From positions 1 to 61,173 of the forward strand of contig NZ_JAIXSV010000327.1 in the NCBI RefSeq assembly GCF_027484505.1: a DNA stretch of 61,173 bases. The letters run 5' to 3'. Below are positions 49,423 to 58,622 of the stretch, piece by piece. A program made the position numbers and the translations under genes. Each line of letters opens with the position of its first letter. Position 1 is the stretch's first letter. The notes under the pieces were generated by a model. That model was not told the origin of the DNA, searched no databases, and worked only from the letters and a program-made list of their open reading frames with translations. The DNA comes from Asticcacaulis sp. GTDB lineage: Bacteria > Pseudomonadota > Alphaproteobacteria > Caulobacterales > Caulobacteraceae.

Positions 49423-51246
49423 TCAGGCGCTCAGACGTTCGGCGTCCCGACGGGCGTTTTCGGCCATGGCCTTCAATCCGGCATGATCCGGTACGCGCGC
49501 CGACAACTCGGCAAAGACGCGATGAGCGTGCTGATAAAGCGGTGCCGCCTTCGGGCCTTCGCCCAGCAGTTCGCGTACCTGCGCCTGTTTGGCCAGGGCG
49601 ATGGCATGAGCGGAACGCTTTTGCAGATTGTCCGGGTCTTCGGCCGACAATTCGCCCCGGATGCGGCTCAGCTCTTCCAGCGCCTGCGCCGTATGGCCAA
49701 GGTGGCCGCCCGCCTGTGTCAGTTCGGCATATTGCGTCAGCAGGTCAAGCCGCGTGTCTCGGTCGGTCACCACGCCTAACGCCCGGCCGATGACCGGCAA
49801 CAGCTTGTCCGTTTCATTGACCATGCGGTAGCGGTGGATGAGATACATATGAATATTGGCGTCGGCCGTATCCAGCGCCGACACCTGCTCATAGGCGTGC
49901 ATGGCTGCTGTATCGTCACGGCCCATATGCAGGGCCCCATAGATGCGCCACAGCTCGGCGGATTTTTCCGGCAGGCGGGCGTCGGCAAAGGCCTGCGCTT
50001 CCTGCGCGATGACCGCCGCTCCGCCGCTCAGATCGCCCTGAATGATGCGCGCAAAGGCTTCGCGGCTTTGCAGGGCATTGTCGTGATAGAGTTGTGCCAA
50101 GCGCACACGCAGTTCGCCTTCGGCAATGTCGCGCGTGGCGTCAGGCCAGTGGGTGAGGGCCGCCGCCAGAGCGCGGTCGATTTCGGCCTGCGGATTGACG
50201 GAGGACAGAGAGACGGCGTCAGCTTCGACCTCAGGTTCGGATTCTGATGCGGCTTCGGCCACCGGTGCGGCTGCGGCCGGAGCCGTTTCCAGCACCACCG
50301 AGTCAAGCAAGGGCGCAGCCTCTTCGAAGCCGCCATTGTCGGCCAACGCTTCTGACAAAGCCTTGTATTCGGCCGTTGATCCGATTGGGGCCTCATGCAT
50401 CCGGTCGCTCAGCGACTCCGTTTGCGCAGCGCGCGGCGGGGCATCGGAACCGACCTCCTGCGTGCGCACGGCGTGGACTTCCTCGACACTTGTCACCGAG
50501 GTCGGGTCGGGCTTGTCGATAAAGCGCATAGCCGAATGGATGACCGCATTGATATCCGGGGCGGCCTCTGGTTCGGTCCGCGCTTCGGGGCCTTCGTGCA
50601 GCAGGGCCGCCGCGATGGGGTCGCCCGCCGCCACGGGCGTTTCTGCTACCTCAGGCTCGGTCTCAGCCGCCGGTTCGGGGAGGTCTGCGACGGGTTCAGG
50701 CGCCGCCACCTCTGTGGGTTCGGGCGCAGGTTCCGCCCGGAAGGGGATGATTTCGGCGCTGGGCAGGGGTTGCGCCGGGGCTTCGGGCTCAGGCGACGCG
50801 CTGACGGGCAGAGGCGGCGGGGCGGCGGCGACCGGCGCTTCGAAGCGCAAAGACGCCTTGCGTGTGTTGTCAGCCACCAGTTGCGCCACCGGCACGGGCG
50901 TCTCAGAGGCCTCAGAGGCGGCGACCGGCTCCGCTGCGATGGCGGGAGCGGGTGCCGGGGCGACGGTTTTGGCGGGGGCGCGCCTGACCGGCGCTTTACG
51001 CGCCGGCGTCATCAGGCTGACCACCGTGCCCACGATTCCGACCAGCAGGCCGACCAGCCCCAGGGCCAGAAGGCCCGACATGGACGGCGTGATGCGTACC
51101 CAGTTGATCCAGTCCGGAAGATAAAGCCCGGCGGACAGAGGCGCACCGCCGTTGATCAGCGCAAATGCCACCGCGGCCCCCGCGGCGATGGCAATACCGA
51201 TAAACAGGCCTGCATTGGCGCGGGAATGTCCCTTATGTGCCGCCAT
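49423..51246 (-). CDS. Large TPR-domain membrane protein, Ala/Pro/Glu-rich
   Basis: This protein of about 607 residues has two hydrophobic segments near the N-terminus (LFIGIAIAAGAAVAFALING and GLLALGLVGLLVGIVGTVVS), then a low-complexity Ala/Pro/Glu region (about 75-340) likely to be disordered, and a C-terminal helical part of TPR type (about 365-600: AEIDRALAAALTHWPDATRD, RLPEKSAELWRIYGALHMGR, LPEKS repeats and a final QHAHRVFAELSARVPDHAG). It is probably anchored in the inner membrane and serves as a scaffold; no partner is evident. Among several in-frame ATGs, 51246 has GGGGG eight bases ahead. It is divergent from ruvC. Confidence 0.75.
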   Translation of the reverse strand: MAAHKGHSRANAGLFIGIAIAAGAAVAFALINGGAPLSAGLYLPDWINWVRITPSMSGLLALGLVGLLVGIVGTVVSLMTPARKAPVRRAPAKTVAPAPAPAIAAEPVAASEASETPVPVAQLVADNTRKASLRFEAPVAAAPPPLPVSASPEPEAPAQPLPSAEIIPFRAEPAPEPTEVAAPEPVADLPEPAAETEPEVAETPVAAGDPIAAALLHEGPEARTEPEAAPDINAVIHSAMRFIDKPDPTSVTSVEEVHAVRTQEVGSDAPPRAAQTESLSDRMHEAPIGSTAEYKALSEALADNGGFEEAAPLLDSVVLETAPAAAAPVAEAASESEPEVEADAVSLSSVNPQAEIDRALAAALTHWPDATRDIAEGELRVRLAQLYHDNALQSREAFARIIQGDLSGGAAVIAQEAQAFADARLPEKSAELWRIYGALHMGRDDTAAMHAYEQVSALDTADANIHMYLIHRYRMVNETDKLLPVIGRALGVVTDRDTRLDLLTQYAELTQAGGHLGHTAQALEELSRIRGELSAEDPDNLQKRSAHAIALAKQAQVRELLGEGPKAAPLYQHAHRVFAELSARVPDHAGLKAMAENARRDAERLSA

Positions 51247-51478
51247 GTCCATAACCCCCATCAAGAATTTACTAACAAACCTTAACCCCAAGCCGGTGTT
51301 CTTGACAATCGCTTCCTGCGTCACTTTGAGGCAGGCAGGGGCATCAAGGCCTGGTTTGAGCTCGCTTCGCGACTGTGGGTGCAGGTTTCACGCCACGGTT
51401 TGGCGGCTCAAAGCGGTTAACCCCGGCGGCAAGAATTGCCGATTGCGCGGGGGGCAGTGAAGGGGTAATGCTGAACGA

Positions 51479-52003
51479 ATGCAGAACAACAGGATTCGCA
51501 TTATCGGTCTCGACCCCGGCCTGCGCCGTCTGGGCTGGGGCGTTCTGGACGTCGAAGGGGCGCGGCTGAACTGGGTCGCGCACGGCGTCATTCTGCCTGA
51601 TGAAAAGGCGGAACTGTCGGTGCGTTTGCTCTATCTGTTTGAAGAACTGGGCAAGGTCATCCTTCAGTATCGCCCGCAGGAAGCCGCGATCGAAGAGACG
51701 TTTGTCAATATGAACCCGGCCTCGACGCTGAAGCTCGGTCATGCGCGGGCGGCCGCCATGCTGGCCCCGGCGCAGGCGGGTCTGAGTGTTGCCGAATACG
51801 CGGCGCTGGATGTCAAGAAATCCGTGGTGGGCGCCGGGCGCGCCGACAAGGATCAGATACTCTTTATGATCAAGCGTCTGCTGCCCCGCGCGGCGACGGC
51901 TGAAAACGGACTGACGGCGGACATGGCCGATGCGCTGGCCGTAGCGGTGACCCACGCGCACAAGCGCAAGCATAGACTTCTCACCAAAGGGGCGGCGGCA
52001 TGA
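51479..52003 (+). CDS. ruvC: Holliday junction resolvase RuvC
   Basis: RuvC is a 174-residue endonuclease that cuts Holliday junctions bound by RuvAB. The acidic residues are visible: Asp in RIIGLDPGLRRLGWGVLDVE, Glu in AAIEETFVNMNP, and the Asp pair in DMADALAVAVTHAH. The block NPASTLKLGHARAAAM is typical. It overlaps ruvA by ATGA, so the three ruv genes form one operon and run directly into the tol cluster, as in Caulobacter. Confidence 0.96.
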   Translation: MQNNRIRIIGLDPGLRRLGWGVLDVEGARLNWVAHGVILPDEKAELSVRLLYLFEELGKVILQYRPQEAAIEETFVNMNPASTLKLGHARAAAMLAPAQAGLSVAEYAALDVKKSVVGAGRADKDQILFMIKRLLPRAATAENGLTADMADALAVAVTHAHKRKHRLLTKGAAA

Positions 52004-52617
52004 TCGGACGGTTGCGCGGTATTCTACTGGAAATCGAAGACGACGAAGCTGTGATTGAGGTCATGGGGGTCGGCTATATCGTCAAGTGCGGGGTGCGCAC
52101 CCTGGCCAACCTGCCCGGCAATGGTCAGGAAACGATCCTGCACATCGAAAGCCAGACGCGCGAAGACGGCACGCGGCTGTATGGCTTCCTGTCAAAGGAT
52201 GAACGCAAGACCTTTCAGCAGCTTCTGACCGTGCAGGGTGTGGGGCCCAAGGCGGCGTTGTCGGTGCTTGATATCCTGACGCCGCACGAACTGGCCATCG
52301 CGGTGGCCCATGAGGACAAGACGAAGGTCAACAAGGCCAACGGCGTGGGTCCCAAGCTGGCCCAGCGCATCGTCATCGAACTGAAAGGTAAGGCGCTGGC
52401 GGTCGGTGAAGCCTTTGTGCCTATGGCCCCAGGTGCGGTGCTGGCCTCGGTGAACCCGGCGGCCAGCCTCAATGGCGAGAGCGTGGCGGCCCTGATGGGG
52501 CTGGGTATCCCCGAAGCGCAGTCGCGGCAGGCGGTCGAGGCGGCGGTGAAGGAACTGGGCCCCGAAGCCGAACTGGCGGCGGTGATCCGGGCGTCACTGA
52601 AATTGATCGGTAAGTAA
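52000..52617 (+). CDS. ruvA: Holliday junction DNA helicase subunit RuvA
   Basis: RuvA is 205 residues and forms tetramers that hold the four-way junction open for RuvB. Domain I (OB fold) starts [20 protein letters not shown]; domain II has two helix-hairpin-helix motifs ([40 protein letters not shown]); domain III (about 155-205: [20 protein letters not shown]) binds RuvB. It overlaps ruvC by four bases and is followed by ruvB after a four-base gap. Confidence 0.96.
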   Translation: MIGRLRGILLEIEDDEAVIEVMGVGYIVKCGVRTLANLPGNGQETILHIESQTREDGTRLYGFLSKDERKTFQQLLTVQGVGPKAALSVLDILTPHELAIAVAHEDKTKVNKANGVGPKLAQRIVIELKGKALAVGEAFVPMAPGAVLASVNPAASLNGESVAALMGLGIPEAQSRQAVEAAVKELGPEAELAAVIRASLKLIGK

Positions 52618-52621
52618 AAAG

Positions 52622-53665
52622 ATGGCGCGTATCATTTCAGGCGAACCGACGGACGACGAGGTCGAGGCCTTTGCTTCGGACCGCGCCTTGCGCCCGCAGA
52701 GCTTTGATGACTTTGTTGGGCAGGCCCCGCTCAAGGCCAATCTCAAGGTCTTCGTGCAGGCCGCCGCGGCGCGCAAGGAAGCGCTGGATCACGTGCTGTT
52801 CTACGGTCCGCCGGGGCTGGGCAAGACGACGCTGGCGCAGATCGTGGCCAAGGAACTGAAGGTCGGGTTTCGCGCCACGTCCGGCCCCATGCTGGCCAAG
52901 GCCGGTGATCTGGCGGCCATCCTGTCGAATCTTGAACCCAATGACGTGCTGTTCATCGACGAAATCCACCGCCTGAGCCCGCAGGTCGAGGAAATCCTCT
53001 ATCCGGCCATGGAAGACTATGTGCTGGACCTGATCATCGGCGATGGGCCGGCGGCGCGCACGGTGCGCATTGATCTGGTGCCGTTTACGCTGGTCGGGGC
53101 AACGACGCGGGCGGGCCTGTTGTCGCAGCCCCTGCGCGACCGCTTTGGCATTCCTCTGCGGTTGGAATTTTATACGCCCGAAGAACTGGTGCGCGTGGTG
53201 ATGGGGACGGGGCGTAAGATGGGGGCGGTGATGAGCGAGGACGGCGCCTTTGAGGTCGCCTCGCGTTCCCGCGGTACGCCGCGTGTGGCCGGGCGTCTGC
53301 TGCGCCGGGTGCGCGACTTCGCCACCGCCGAAGGGGCCGAAATCATCGACAAAAAAGTCGCCTCACGCGCACTGGCACGGCTGGAGGTCGATCCGTCCGG
53401 GCTGGATCAGCTCGACCGCCGCTACCTGACGGCCATGATCGAAAACTACAATGGAGGGCCGGTGGGGCTGGAAACCATCGCCGCCGCCATTGCTGAGGCG
53501 CGCGATGCGGTCGAAGACATGATTGAGCCCTATCTGATGCAGCAGGGCTTTATTCAGCGCACGCCGCGCGGGCGGATGGCCTGCGCGCGGGCCTATATGC
53601 ATCTGGGGCTCAACCCGCCGGCCAATGGTACGATGACGCCTTCGACCGGTGATCTGTTTGAGTAA
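52622..53665 (+). CDS. ruvB: Holliday junction branch-migration ATPase RuvB
   Basis: RuvB is a 347-residue AAA+ hexamer that drives branch migration. Motifs are [20 protein letters not shown], Walker [10 protein letters not shown], Walker [11 protein letters not shown], sensor-type [19 protein letters not shown] with its arginine finger, and the C-terminal winged helix ([34 protein letters not shown]). The length is normal. It is the last ruv gene; a 195-base region with a CtrA-like site separates it from tolQ. Confidence 0.97.
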   Translation: MARIISGEPTDDEVEAFASDRALRPQSFDDFVGQAPLKANLKVFVQAAAARKEALDHVLFYGPPGLGKTTLAQIVAKELKVGFRATSGPMLAKAGDLAAILSNLEPNDVLFIDEIHRLSPQVEEILYPAMEDYVLDLIIGDGPAARTVRIDLVPFTLVGATTRAGLLSQPLRDRFGIPLRLEFYTPEELVRVVMGTGRKMGAVMSEDGAFEVASRSRGTPRVAGRLLRRVRDFATAEGAEIIDKKVASRALARLEVDPSGLDQLDRRYLTAMIENYNGGPVGLETIAAAIAEARDAVEDMIEPYLMQQGFIQRTPRGRMACARAYMHLGLNPPANGTMTPSTGDLFE

Positions 53666-53804
53666 GCCTTTCGGTTTTTCCGGAATTTTATAATCCGCGC
53701 GCCACATTAATGTCGCCAAACCCGTGTCAGGATGTGAAGCCTGCGGGTAAAACGCTGCATTGCAGCAAAAAACACCCATTTTGCGCCTTTAAAAATTTGG
53801 TCGC

Positions 53805-53823
53805 ATGGTTAAGCTAGGGTGAA
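53805..53823. promoter_or_regulatory. CtrA-box-like site upstream of tolQ
   Basis: ATGGTTAA-GCTAGGG-TGAA is the reverse complement form of TTAA-N7-TTAACCAT with one mismatch (TGAA for TTAA), 11 of 12 specified bases. It lies 38-56 bases before the tolQ start codon in an otherwise gene-free interval. Cell-cycle control of Tol-Pal synthesis by CtrA is a plausible inference. Confidence 0.5.
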
Positions 53824-53860
53824 TCCGGCCCCGACCTAACTATTGCCTCAGGAGTTGTTC

Positions 53861-54565
53861 ATGGAAGCCGCCCACGCCGCCGAGTCCCTCAGCTTTATCG
53901 CCCTGTTCCTGCGGGCCGACTGGGTTGTGAAGGGCGTCATGCTTCTTCTGGCACTCGGTTCGCTGTGGTCATGGGCCATCATCATCGAAAAGGGCTTCAA
54001 GCTGGCCAAGCTGAATAAGGAAGCCGCCGGTTTCGAAGCCGAACTGGCGGCCGGGCGCGCCCTCGAAGACATCGCGGCCAAGCACGGCACGCAGCCGACC
54101 GCGCCCTTTCCCAAACTGCTTGTGACGGTGACTTCGGCCTGGGGCGAATATAAGGGCAAGAGCATTTCCGCCCCCGAAGGCGAGCTTCTGTTGTCGCGCG
54201 TCGATCGCGAACTGAACCACGTCATTTCGACCGAGGCCGACGCCATGGAAGACGGCCTGAGCCTGCTGGCCGTCGTTGCTACGGCTGCGCCGTTTATCGG
54301 CCTGTTCGGTACGGTGTGGGGCATCATGAACGCCTTTTCGGCCATCGCGTCGCAGGGCGACACCAATCTGGCCACCGTCGCCCCGGCTATTTCCGAAGCC
54401 CTGTTTGCCACGGCCATCGGTCTGGGCGCGGCCATTCCGGCCTATATCTTCTTCAACCTCTACAATGCCAAGGTGGCGCGCTTCGTCGGCCGCCTCGAAG
54501 GCTTTGCCGATGAGCTGATGGTGTCGGTCACCGGTCGCCTCGGCGGCAAGCTGGCTGGTCGCTGA
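53861..54565 (+). CDS. tolQ: Tol-Pal system proton channel subunit TolQ
   Basis: TolQ is 234 residues with three transmembrane helices: about 20-42 (VVKGVMLLLALGSLWSWAII) and two in the second half (LLAVVATAAPFIGLFGTVWG, ISEALFATAIGLGAAIPAYI), with the conserved proline and Thr of the channel. With TolR it uses the proton motive force to energise TolA, which links the membranes during cell constriction. AGGAG lies before the ATG at 53861; the frame from 53843 is longer but unsupported. tolR follows after 13 bases. Confidence 0.95.
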   Translation: MEAAHAAESLSFIALFLRADWVVKGVMLLLALGSLWSWAIIIEKGFKLAKLNKEAAGFEAELAAGRALEDIAAKHGTQPTAPFPKLLVTVTSAWGEYKGKSISAPEGELLLSRVDRELNHVISTEADAMEDGLSLLAVVATAAPFIGLFGTVWGIMNAFSAIASQGDTNLATVAPAISEALFATAIGLGAAIPAYIFFNLYNAKVARFVGRLEGFADELMVSVTGRLGGKLAGR

Positions 54566-54578
54566 GAGGGGTACGCAC

Positions 54579-55061
54579 ATGGCAATGGGTAATGCAGGCA
54601 CAGGCGGCGGACGCCGGCGCGGCAGGCGGCGGGCGCGTCGCGGCGCGCTGGCGGAAATCAACGTAACGCCGATGGTCGATGTCATGCTGGTGCTGCTGAT
54701 CATCTTCATGATCTCGGCCCCGCTTCTGACGTCGGGCATCAAGATCGAACTGCCCAAGACCGAGGCGGCAGCGCTTAAGGACGAGGGTGATCCGATCACC
54801 GTCTCCATCCAGCGTGACGGCGCGCTGTATGTCATGGACGATGCGGCCACGTTTGAACAACTGACGCCGCGCCTGATGGCCATGACCGATAACGACACCT
54901 CCAAGCCTATCTATGTGCGCGCCGAAGGGGCCGCGCCCTATGAGACCGTGGCCAAGGTGATGGCGCGCCTGTCCACCTCTGGCTTCACCAAGATCAACCT
55001 TCTCACCGAAAATCTCGGCAAGACGCAAAAACCGGCGACGGCCGGGGAGGCGGCACCGTAA
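54579..55061 (+). CDS. tolR: Tol-Pal system protein TolR
   Basis: TolR is 160 residues. A short basic cytoplasmic tail (GGRRRGRRRARRGALAEINV) is followed by one transmembrane helix with the essential Asp (PMVDVMLVLLIIFMISAPLL) and a periplasmic domain (about 50-150: KIELPKTEAAALKDEGDPIT, SKPIYVRAEGAAPYETVAKV). It forms the stator/channel with TolQ and binds peptidoglycan. GAGGGG precedes the ATG. Its stop is two bases before the tolA start. Confidence 0.95.
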   Translation: MAMGNAGTGGGRRRGRRRARRGALAEINVTPMVDVMLVLLIIFMISAPLLTSGIKIELPKTEAAALKDEGDPITVSIQRDGALYVMDDAATFEQLTPRLMAMTDNDTSKPIYVRAEGAAPYETVAKVMARLSTSGFTKINLLTENLGKTQKPATAGEAAP

Positions 55062-55063
55062 CC

Positions 55064-55870
55064 ATGAAGATGGGTCGCGCCCTTATCGGTTCGCTTCTCC
55101 TGCACGCGGGTGTGCTGGCGCTTGCCTTCCTCAACTGGAACACCCTGCCGGACGCCAAGCCGGTGGTGTCGGTGCCGGTGCAGATTGTGGCCGAGCTACC
55201 CGAACGCTCGATGGCCGCCGCACCGGTCGATGAGCAGGCCGTGCTGGAGCCGGTACCTGAGCCCGCACCAGCGGAACCTGTGCCGACCCCTGAGCCGGAA
55301 CCGGTCCCCACACCGCCCGCGCCGAAACAACCGGTGCCGGAGGTGAAGAAAGAAACCAAAAAGCCTGAGCCCAAAAAGCTGGAGCCCGTCAAACCGGCCA
55401 AGACCAAGCCGGACCCCAAGGGCACGCAGAAGCCGAAGCCTCAGACGCTCGATCTGGGCGCGCTCAGCCAGTATCAGTCCTCACCGCCCAAGTCCAATAC
55501 GCGCACCCCGGCGCGACCAACGCGCACGCCTACCGACGGGTCATCAGCTCGCGGCAGTGCGGCGGCGGATACTGGCCCGGCCCTGAACGCTCTGACGGCC
55601 AAGCTGCAACGCCTGTGGTCGCCTAACTGCGATGTGCCCGGCGGCAATCAGGTACGCGCCGTCATCGCCTTCACCATTTCGCCCAATGGTCGCGTGATCA
55701 AGGGGCCGGAGTGGCAAAATCCGCGCAATGATCCGGTCTGGCAGGCGGCCGCCGGTCGTGCGCAGGCGGCGGTCAAGAAGGGCGAGCTGTACGACAATCT
55801 GCCCGACGGACTTTATAACCAACCTCTGGAAATCACCTTCAACGCGCAGAAGGCTTGCGCAGGTGCATGA
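55064..55870 (+). CDS. tolA: Tol-Pal system protein TolA
   Basis: TolA is 268 residues, shorter than E. coli TolA (421). The N-terminal helix (ALIGSLLLHAGVLALAFLNW) docks to TolQR. The Pro/Glu/Lys-rich stalk (about 40-165: PEPAPAEPVPTPEPEPVPTP, KKETKKPEPKKLEPVKPAKT) replaces the long helix of enterics. Domain III (about 170-268) has VIAFTISPNGRVIKGPEWQN and LYNQPLEITFNAQKACAGA with two cysteines. It contacts TolB and Pal in the periplasm. Its TGA overlaps the ATG of a second, free-standing copy of domain III. Confidence 0.92.
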   Translation: MKMGRALIGSLLLHAGVLALAFLNWNTLPDAKPVVSVPVQIVAELPERSMAAAPVDEQAVLEPVPEPAPAEPVPTPEPEPVPTPPAPKQPVPEVKKETKKPEPKKLEPVKPAKTKPDPKGTQKPKPQTLDLGALSQYQSSPPKSNTRTPARPTRTPTDGSSARGSAAADTGPALNALTAKLQRLWSPNCDVPGGNQVRAVIAFTISPNGRVIKGPEWQNPRNDPVWQAAAGRAQAAVKKGELYDNLPDGLYNQPLEITFNAQKACAGA

Positions 55871-56244
55871 GGACGTGGGTCATTACCATGAGCGCGGCAT
55901 TGCTGACCGGACTGTTTCTGACAACGCCGGTGCAGGCTGAATCTCTGGGGCAAGGATTAACGCGTCTTGTCGGAAAAATTCAGCGCAATTGGAAGCCTGA
56001 TTGTAAGAGACCTGGCGTAGCAGAGGTCAATATAGTGTTAAAATTCACACTGGCTCCAAACGGCCATGTAAGTGAAGGTCCTGAGTGGGTTAAGCCGAGG
56101 GTTGAGCCTGTTTGGGTAGATGTTGCTGAGTCTGCCTTGGCAGCCTTTAAACAAGGCGAGCCTTACACAGATTTGCCGCAAGGCCTGTACAATGTACCTA
56201 TAGAAGTCAGTTTCAATGCGCATAGGGCGTGCGCCCGTGATTAA
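55867..56244 (+). CDS. Secreted free-standing TolA domain III paralogue
   Basis: This 125-residue protein has a signal peptide (RTWVITMSAALLTGLFLTTP, ending VQA-ES) followed by one TolA C-terminal domain: IQRNWKPDC, VLKFTLAPNGHVSEGPEW, VEPVWVDVAESALAAFKQGE and LPQGLYNVPIEVSFNAHRAC. By eye, about 47 of 88 aligned residues match TolA residues 174-265, and both cysteines are kept. It has no transmembrane anchor or stalk. Its ATG overlaps the tolA stop (ATGA), and tolB starts 20 bases after its stop. The mature part is AT-richer than its neighbours, with rare codons such as TTA, ATA and AGA. It may compete with or tune TolA binding to TolB/Pal. Function is inferred. Confidence 0.85.
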   Translation: MRTWVITMSAALLTGLFLTTPVQAESLGQGLTRLVGKIQRNWKPDCKRPGVAEVNIVLKFTLAPNGHVSEGPEWVKPRVEPVWVDVAESALAAFKQGEPYTDLPQGLYNVPIEVSFNAHRACARD

Positions 56245-56264
56245 ACCTGAAGAGGTAGCGAACC

Positions 56265-57575
56265 ATGCGATCCTTTAAAACATTTTCTGTCCTTATAGGC
56301 GCCTTTCTGGCTCTGGCGGGTGCGCCGCTGGCCGCCTTTGCGCAGGCCCCGATCCGCGCCGAGGTCAATGAGGGCGTGATCGCGCCCCTGCCCATCGCCA
56401 TTGACATCGAATCGAGCGGTTCCGATCTGGGCGACAAGATCACCAAGGTGGTCATGGCTGACCTTGAGCGGTCGGGCTTTTTCAAGCCCATCGACCCCAA
56501 TGCCTTTATCGAACAAAGCGTCGGCATCGACGCCACACCGACCTTCGCCAGCTGGAAGACTATCAATGCGCAGGCCCTCGCCAATGGCGTAGCGCGCGTC
56601 GATGGCGAAGGCCGTCTTCAGGTCGATTTCCGCCTGTGGGACGTCTTTTCGGAAAAGCAGCTTCTGGGGCAGTCGGTAACAGCGACGCCCGAAAACTGGC
56701 GTCGCATTGCGCACAAGATCGCCGACGCCATCTATGAAAAGCTGACCGGTGAAGAGGGGTATTTCGACACCCGCATCGTCTTCGTGGCCGAAAGCGGGGC
56801 GCGCGGCAAGCGCGTCAAGCGTCTGGCCATCATGGATCAGGACGGTGCCAATCCCTCCTATCTGACAGACGGCTCATATAAGGTCATGACGCCGCGCTTT
56901 TCGGCCGACTCGCAGGAAGTGGCCTATATGGTGCTGCGCGAAGACTCGGCGCGCATCTATGTTTTTAATATCGAAACGGGCCGTCAGGAGGCCGTGGGCC
57001 AGATCAAGGGCATGGTCTTCGCGCCACGCTTTTCGCCCGACGGTAGCAAGCTGGCCTATTCGGTGGCGCAGGGCGGCAATACCGACATCTATGTGATGGA
57101 CCTGCGCACGCGTGCCACGCGCCGCGTGACGACCGATCCGGGCATCGATACCTCGCCGTCCTTCTCGCCGGACGGTTCGACCATCGTATTCAACTCCGAC
57201 CGGGGCGGGTCACCGCAACTCTATGCCATGAATGCCGACGGTTCGGGTGTGCGCCGCATTTCGTTTGGCGGCGGCATCTATTCGACGCCGGTGTTCAGCC
57301 CCAAGGGCGACAAGATCGCCTTCACCAAGCAATCGGGTGGGCGGTTCTCCATCGGCGTGATGGATGCCGGTGGCGGCAATGAAAAGCTGCTGACCTCATC
57401 CTTCCTCGAAGAAGGCCCGACCTGGGCCCCCAATGGCCGCTATATCATGTTCTTCCGCGAACCGCCGGGTGCGCTGCCGTCGCTGTGGATGGTGGAGGCG
57501 TCGGGGCGGATCGAGCGTCAGGTGCCCTATTCGGGCGGGGCGTCGGACCCGGCGTGGTCGCCCCGACTCAAATAG
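56265..57575 (+). CDS. tolB: Tol-Pal system periplasmic protein TolB
   Basis: TolB is 436 residues with a signal peptide ([20 protein letters not shown], ending AFA-QAP). The N-terminal domain (about 28-165) ends in a helix before a six-bladed beta-propeller with the repeating motif [51 protein letters not shown] and [11 protein letters not shown]. The residues after the signal ([12 protein letters not shown]) correspond to the TolA box that switches between TolA and Pal binding. It is cotranscribed with the upstream tol genes; a 274-base gap follows before pal. Confidence 0.95.
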   Translation: MRSFKTFSVLIGAFLALAGAPLAAFAQAPIRAEVNEGVIAPLPIAIDIESSGSDLGDKITKVVMADLERSGFFKPIDPNAFIEQSVGIDATPTFASWKTINAQALANGVARVDGEGRLQVDFRLWDVFSEKQLLGQSVTATPENWRRIAHKIADAIYEKLTGEEGYFDTRIVFVAESGARGKRVKRLAIMDQDGANPSYLTDGSYKVMTPRFSADSQEVAYMVLREDSARIYVFNIETGRQEAVGQIKGMVFAPRFSPDGSKLAYSVAQGGNTDIYVMDLRTRATRRVTTDPGIDTSPSFSPDGSTIVFNSDRGGSPQLYAMNADGSGVRRISFGGGIYSTPVFSPKGDKIAFTKQSGGRFSIGVMDAGGGNEKLLTSSFLEEGPTWAPNGRYIMFFREPPGALPSLWMVEASGRIERQVPYSGGASDPAWSPRLK

Positions 57576-57743
57576 GACGGCTCCGCCCGGTACTCCCTAT
57601 CGGATTCTGATTTTTACGAGCCCAAATCCTTATTTTGCCGATGAGGATTTGCGCTCACCCTGTTTTTTGAGCGCATTGTGTGTGCAGTGCAACATCTTTG
57701 CCACAAGACTGTTACAGAATGTAACTAAGTGTGGTGTTAGGGT

Positions 57744-57772
57744 TTGACAAATTCGCCTTCTGGCGGAAAAGT
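57744..57772 (+). promoter_or_regulatory. Possible promoter of pal
   Basis: A consensus -35 TTGACA (57744-57749) is followed 17 bases later by AAAAGT, a poor -10. A small inverted repeat GTTAC-AGAAT-GTAAC (57711-57725) lies just upstream. The 274-base tolB-pal gap has no gene, so a separate pal promoter is likely, but this assignment is weak. Confidence 0.3.
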
Positions 57773-57849
57773 AGCATCATTCATTTTCTCAGGAAATGGC
57801 ACGCCGTTTCCATCCACTTTGCAATTGTTCCAACCAAGGGGTTTTTCCG

Positions 57850-58404
57850 ATGACCAAGTCTGTATTCAAACTCGCTCTGCTGGCCTGCGCCACGCTTTCC
57901 GTGGCCGCCTGCGCCGGTAAGAAGCCGGAAGTCGTGACGCCCCCGCCGGCCGTTGTCGAGCAGCCGACCCCGGCACCGGCCTACACGCCCCCGCCGGCCG
58001 CGGAAACCAAGCCGTTGTCGCCGACCGGTCCGGTTCCGGGTTCGCAGCAGGACTTCGTCGTCAATGTCGGCGACCGCGTGTTCTTCGATCTGGATCAGTC
58101 GTCGGTGCGTGAAGACGCCAAGGCTCTGCTCGACAAGCAAGCCGCGTGGCTGGTTCGCTATCCGGCCGTGAAGGTCCGTATCGAAGGCAATGCCGACGAA
58201 CGCGGCACCCGTGAATACAACTTCGCTCTGGGCGCACGTCGCGCCGAGTCGGTGTCGCAGTACCTGACCTCGAAGGGCGTGGTGCCGTCGCGTATCTCGA
58301 CCATCTCCTACGGTAAAGAAAACCCGATCGCTACGGGCGCTGACGAGGAAGCCTGGTCGCAAAACCGTAACGCCCACACCGCCATCACCGAAGGCGCGCA
58401 ATAA
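57850..58404 (+). CDS. pal: Peptidoglycan-associated lipoprotein Pal
   Basis: Pal is 184 residues: lipoprotein signal with a VAAC lipobox, a Pro/Ala-rich linker (TPPPAVVEQPTPAPAYTPPP) and an OmpA-like domain (about 75-184): VFFDLDQSSVREDAKALLDK, RIEGNADERGTREYNFALGA, RRAESVSQYLTSKG and SYGKENPIATG. It is anchored in the outer membrane, binds peptidoglycan and TolB, and is gathered at division sites by TolA cycling. AAGGGG precedes the ATG at 57850. A strong terminator follows. Confidence 0.96.
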   Translation: MTKSVFKLALLACATLSVAACAGKKPEVVTPPPAVVEQPTPAPAYTPPPAAETKPLSPTGPVPGSQQDFVVNVGDRVFFDLDQSSVREDAKALLDKQAAWLVRYPAVKVRIEGNADERGTREYNFALGARRAESVSQYLTSKGVVPSRISTISYGKENPIATGADEEAWSQNRNAHTAITEGAQ

Positions 58405-58428
58405 GCGTTCAGACCAGATTGACGATTG

Positions 58429-58458
58429 AAAAGGGTCCGGTTCGCCGGGCCCTTTTTT
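58429..58458 (+). terminator. Rho-independent terminator after pal
   Basis: The stem AAAAGGGTCCGG/CCGGGCCCTTTT (one G-T pair) has a TTCG tetraloop and is followed by a T run. It separates pal from the next genes. Confidence 0.93.
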
Positions 58459-58622
58459 ATACCCTGAATGGGGGAGGGGTCAGGCTCAGGCTTGCCGCGA
58501 CATCTCCGGCCTGCTATCGCAGGGGAAAGTAGAGTCCGCGTCACCGCGTTGGTCGGCCTGTCCGTTTAACAGGCGACCCTCACCCGAACAGCATCCCGAC
58601 ATTTCATACCAGGGGGTAGGAT

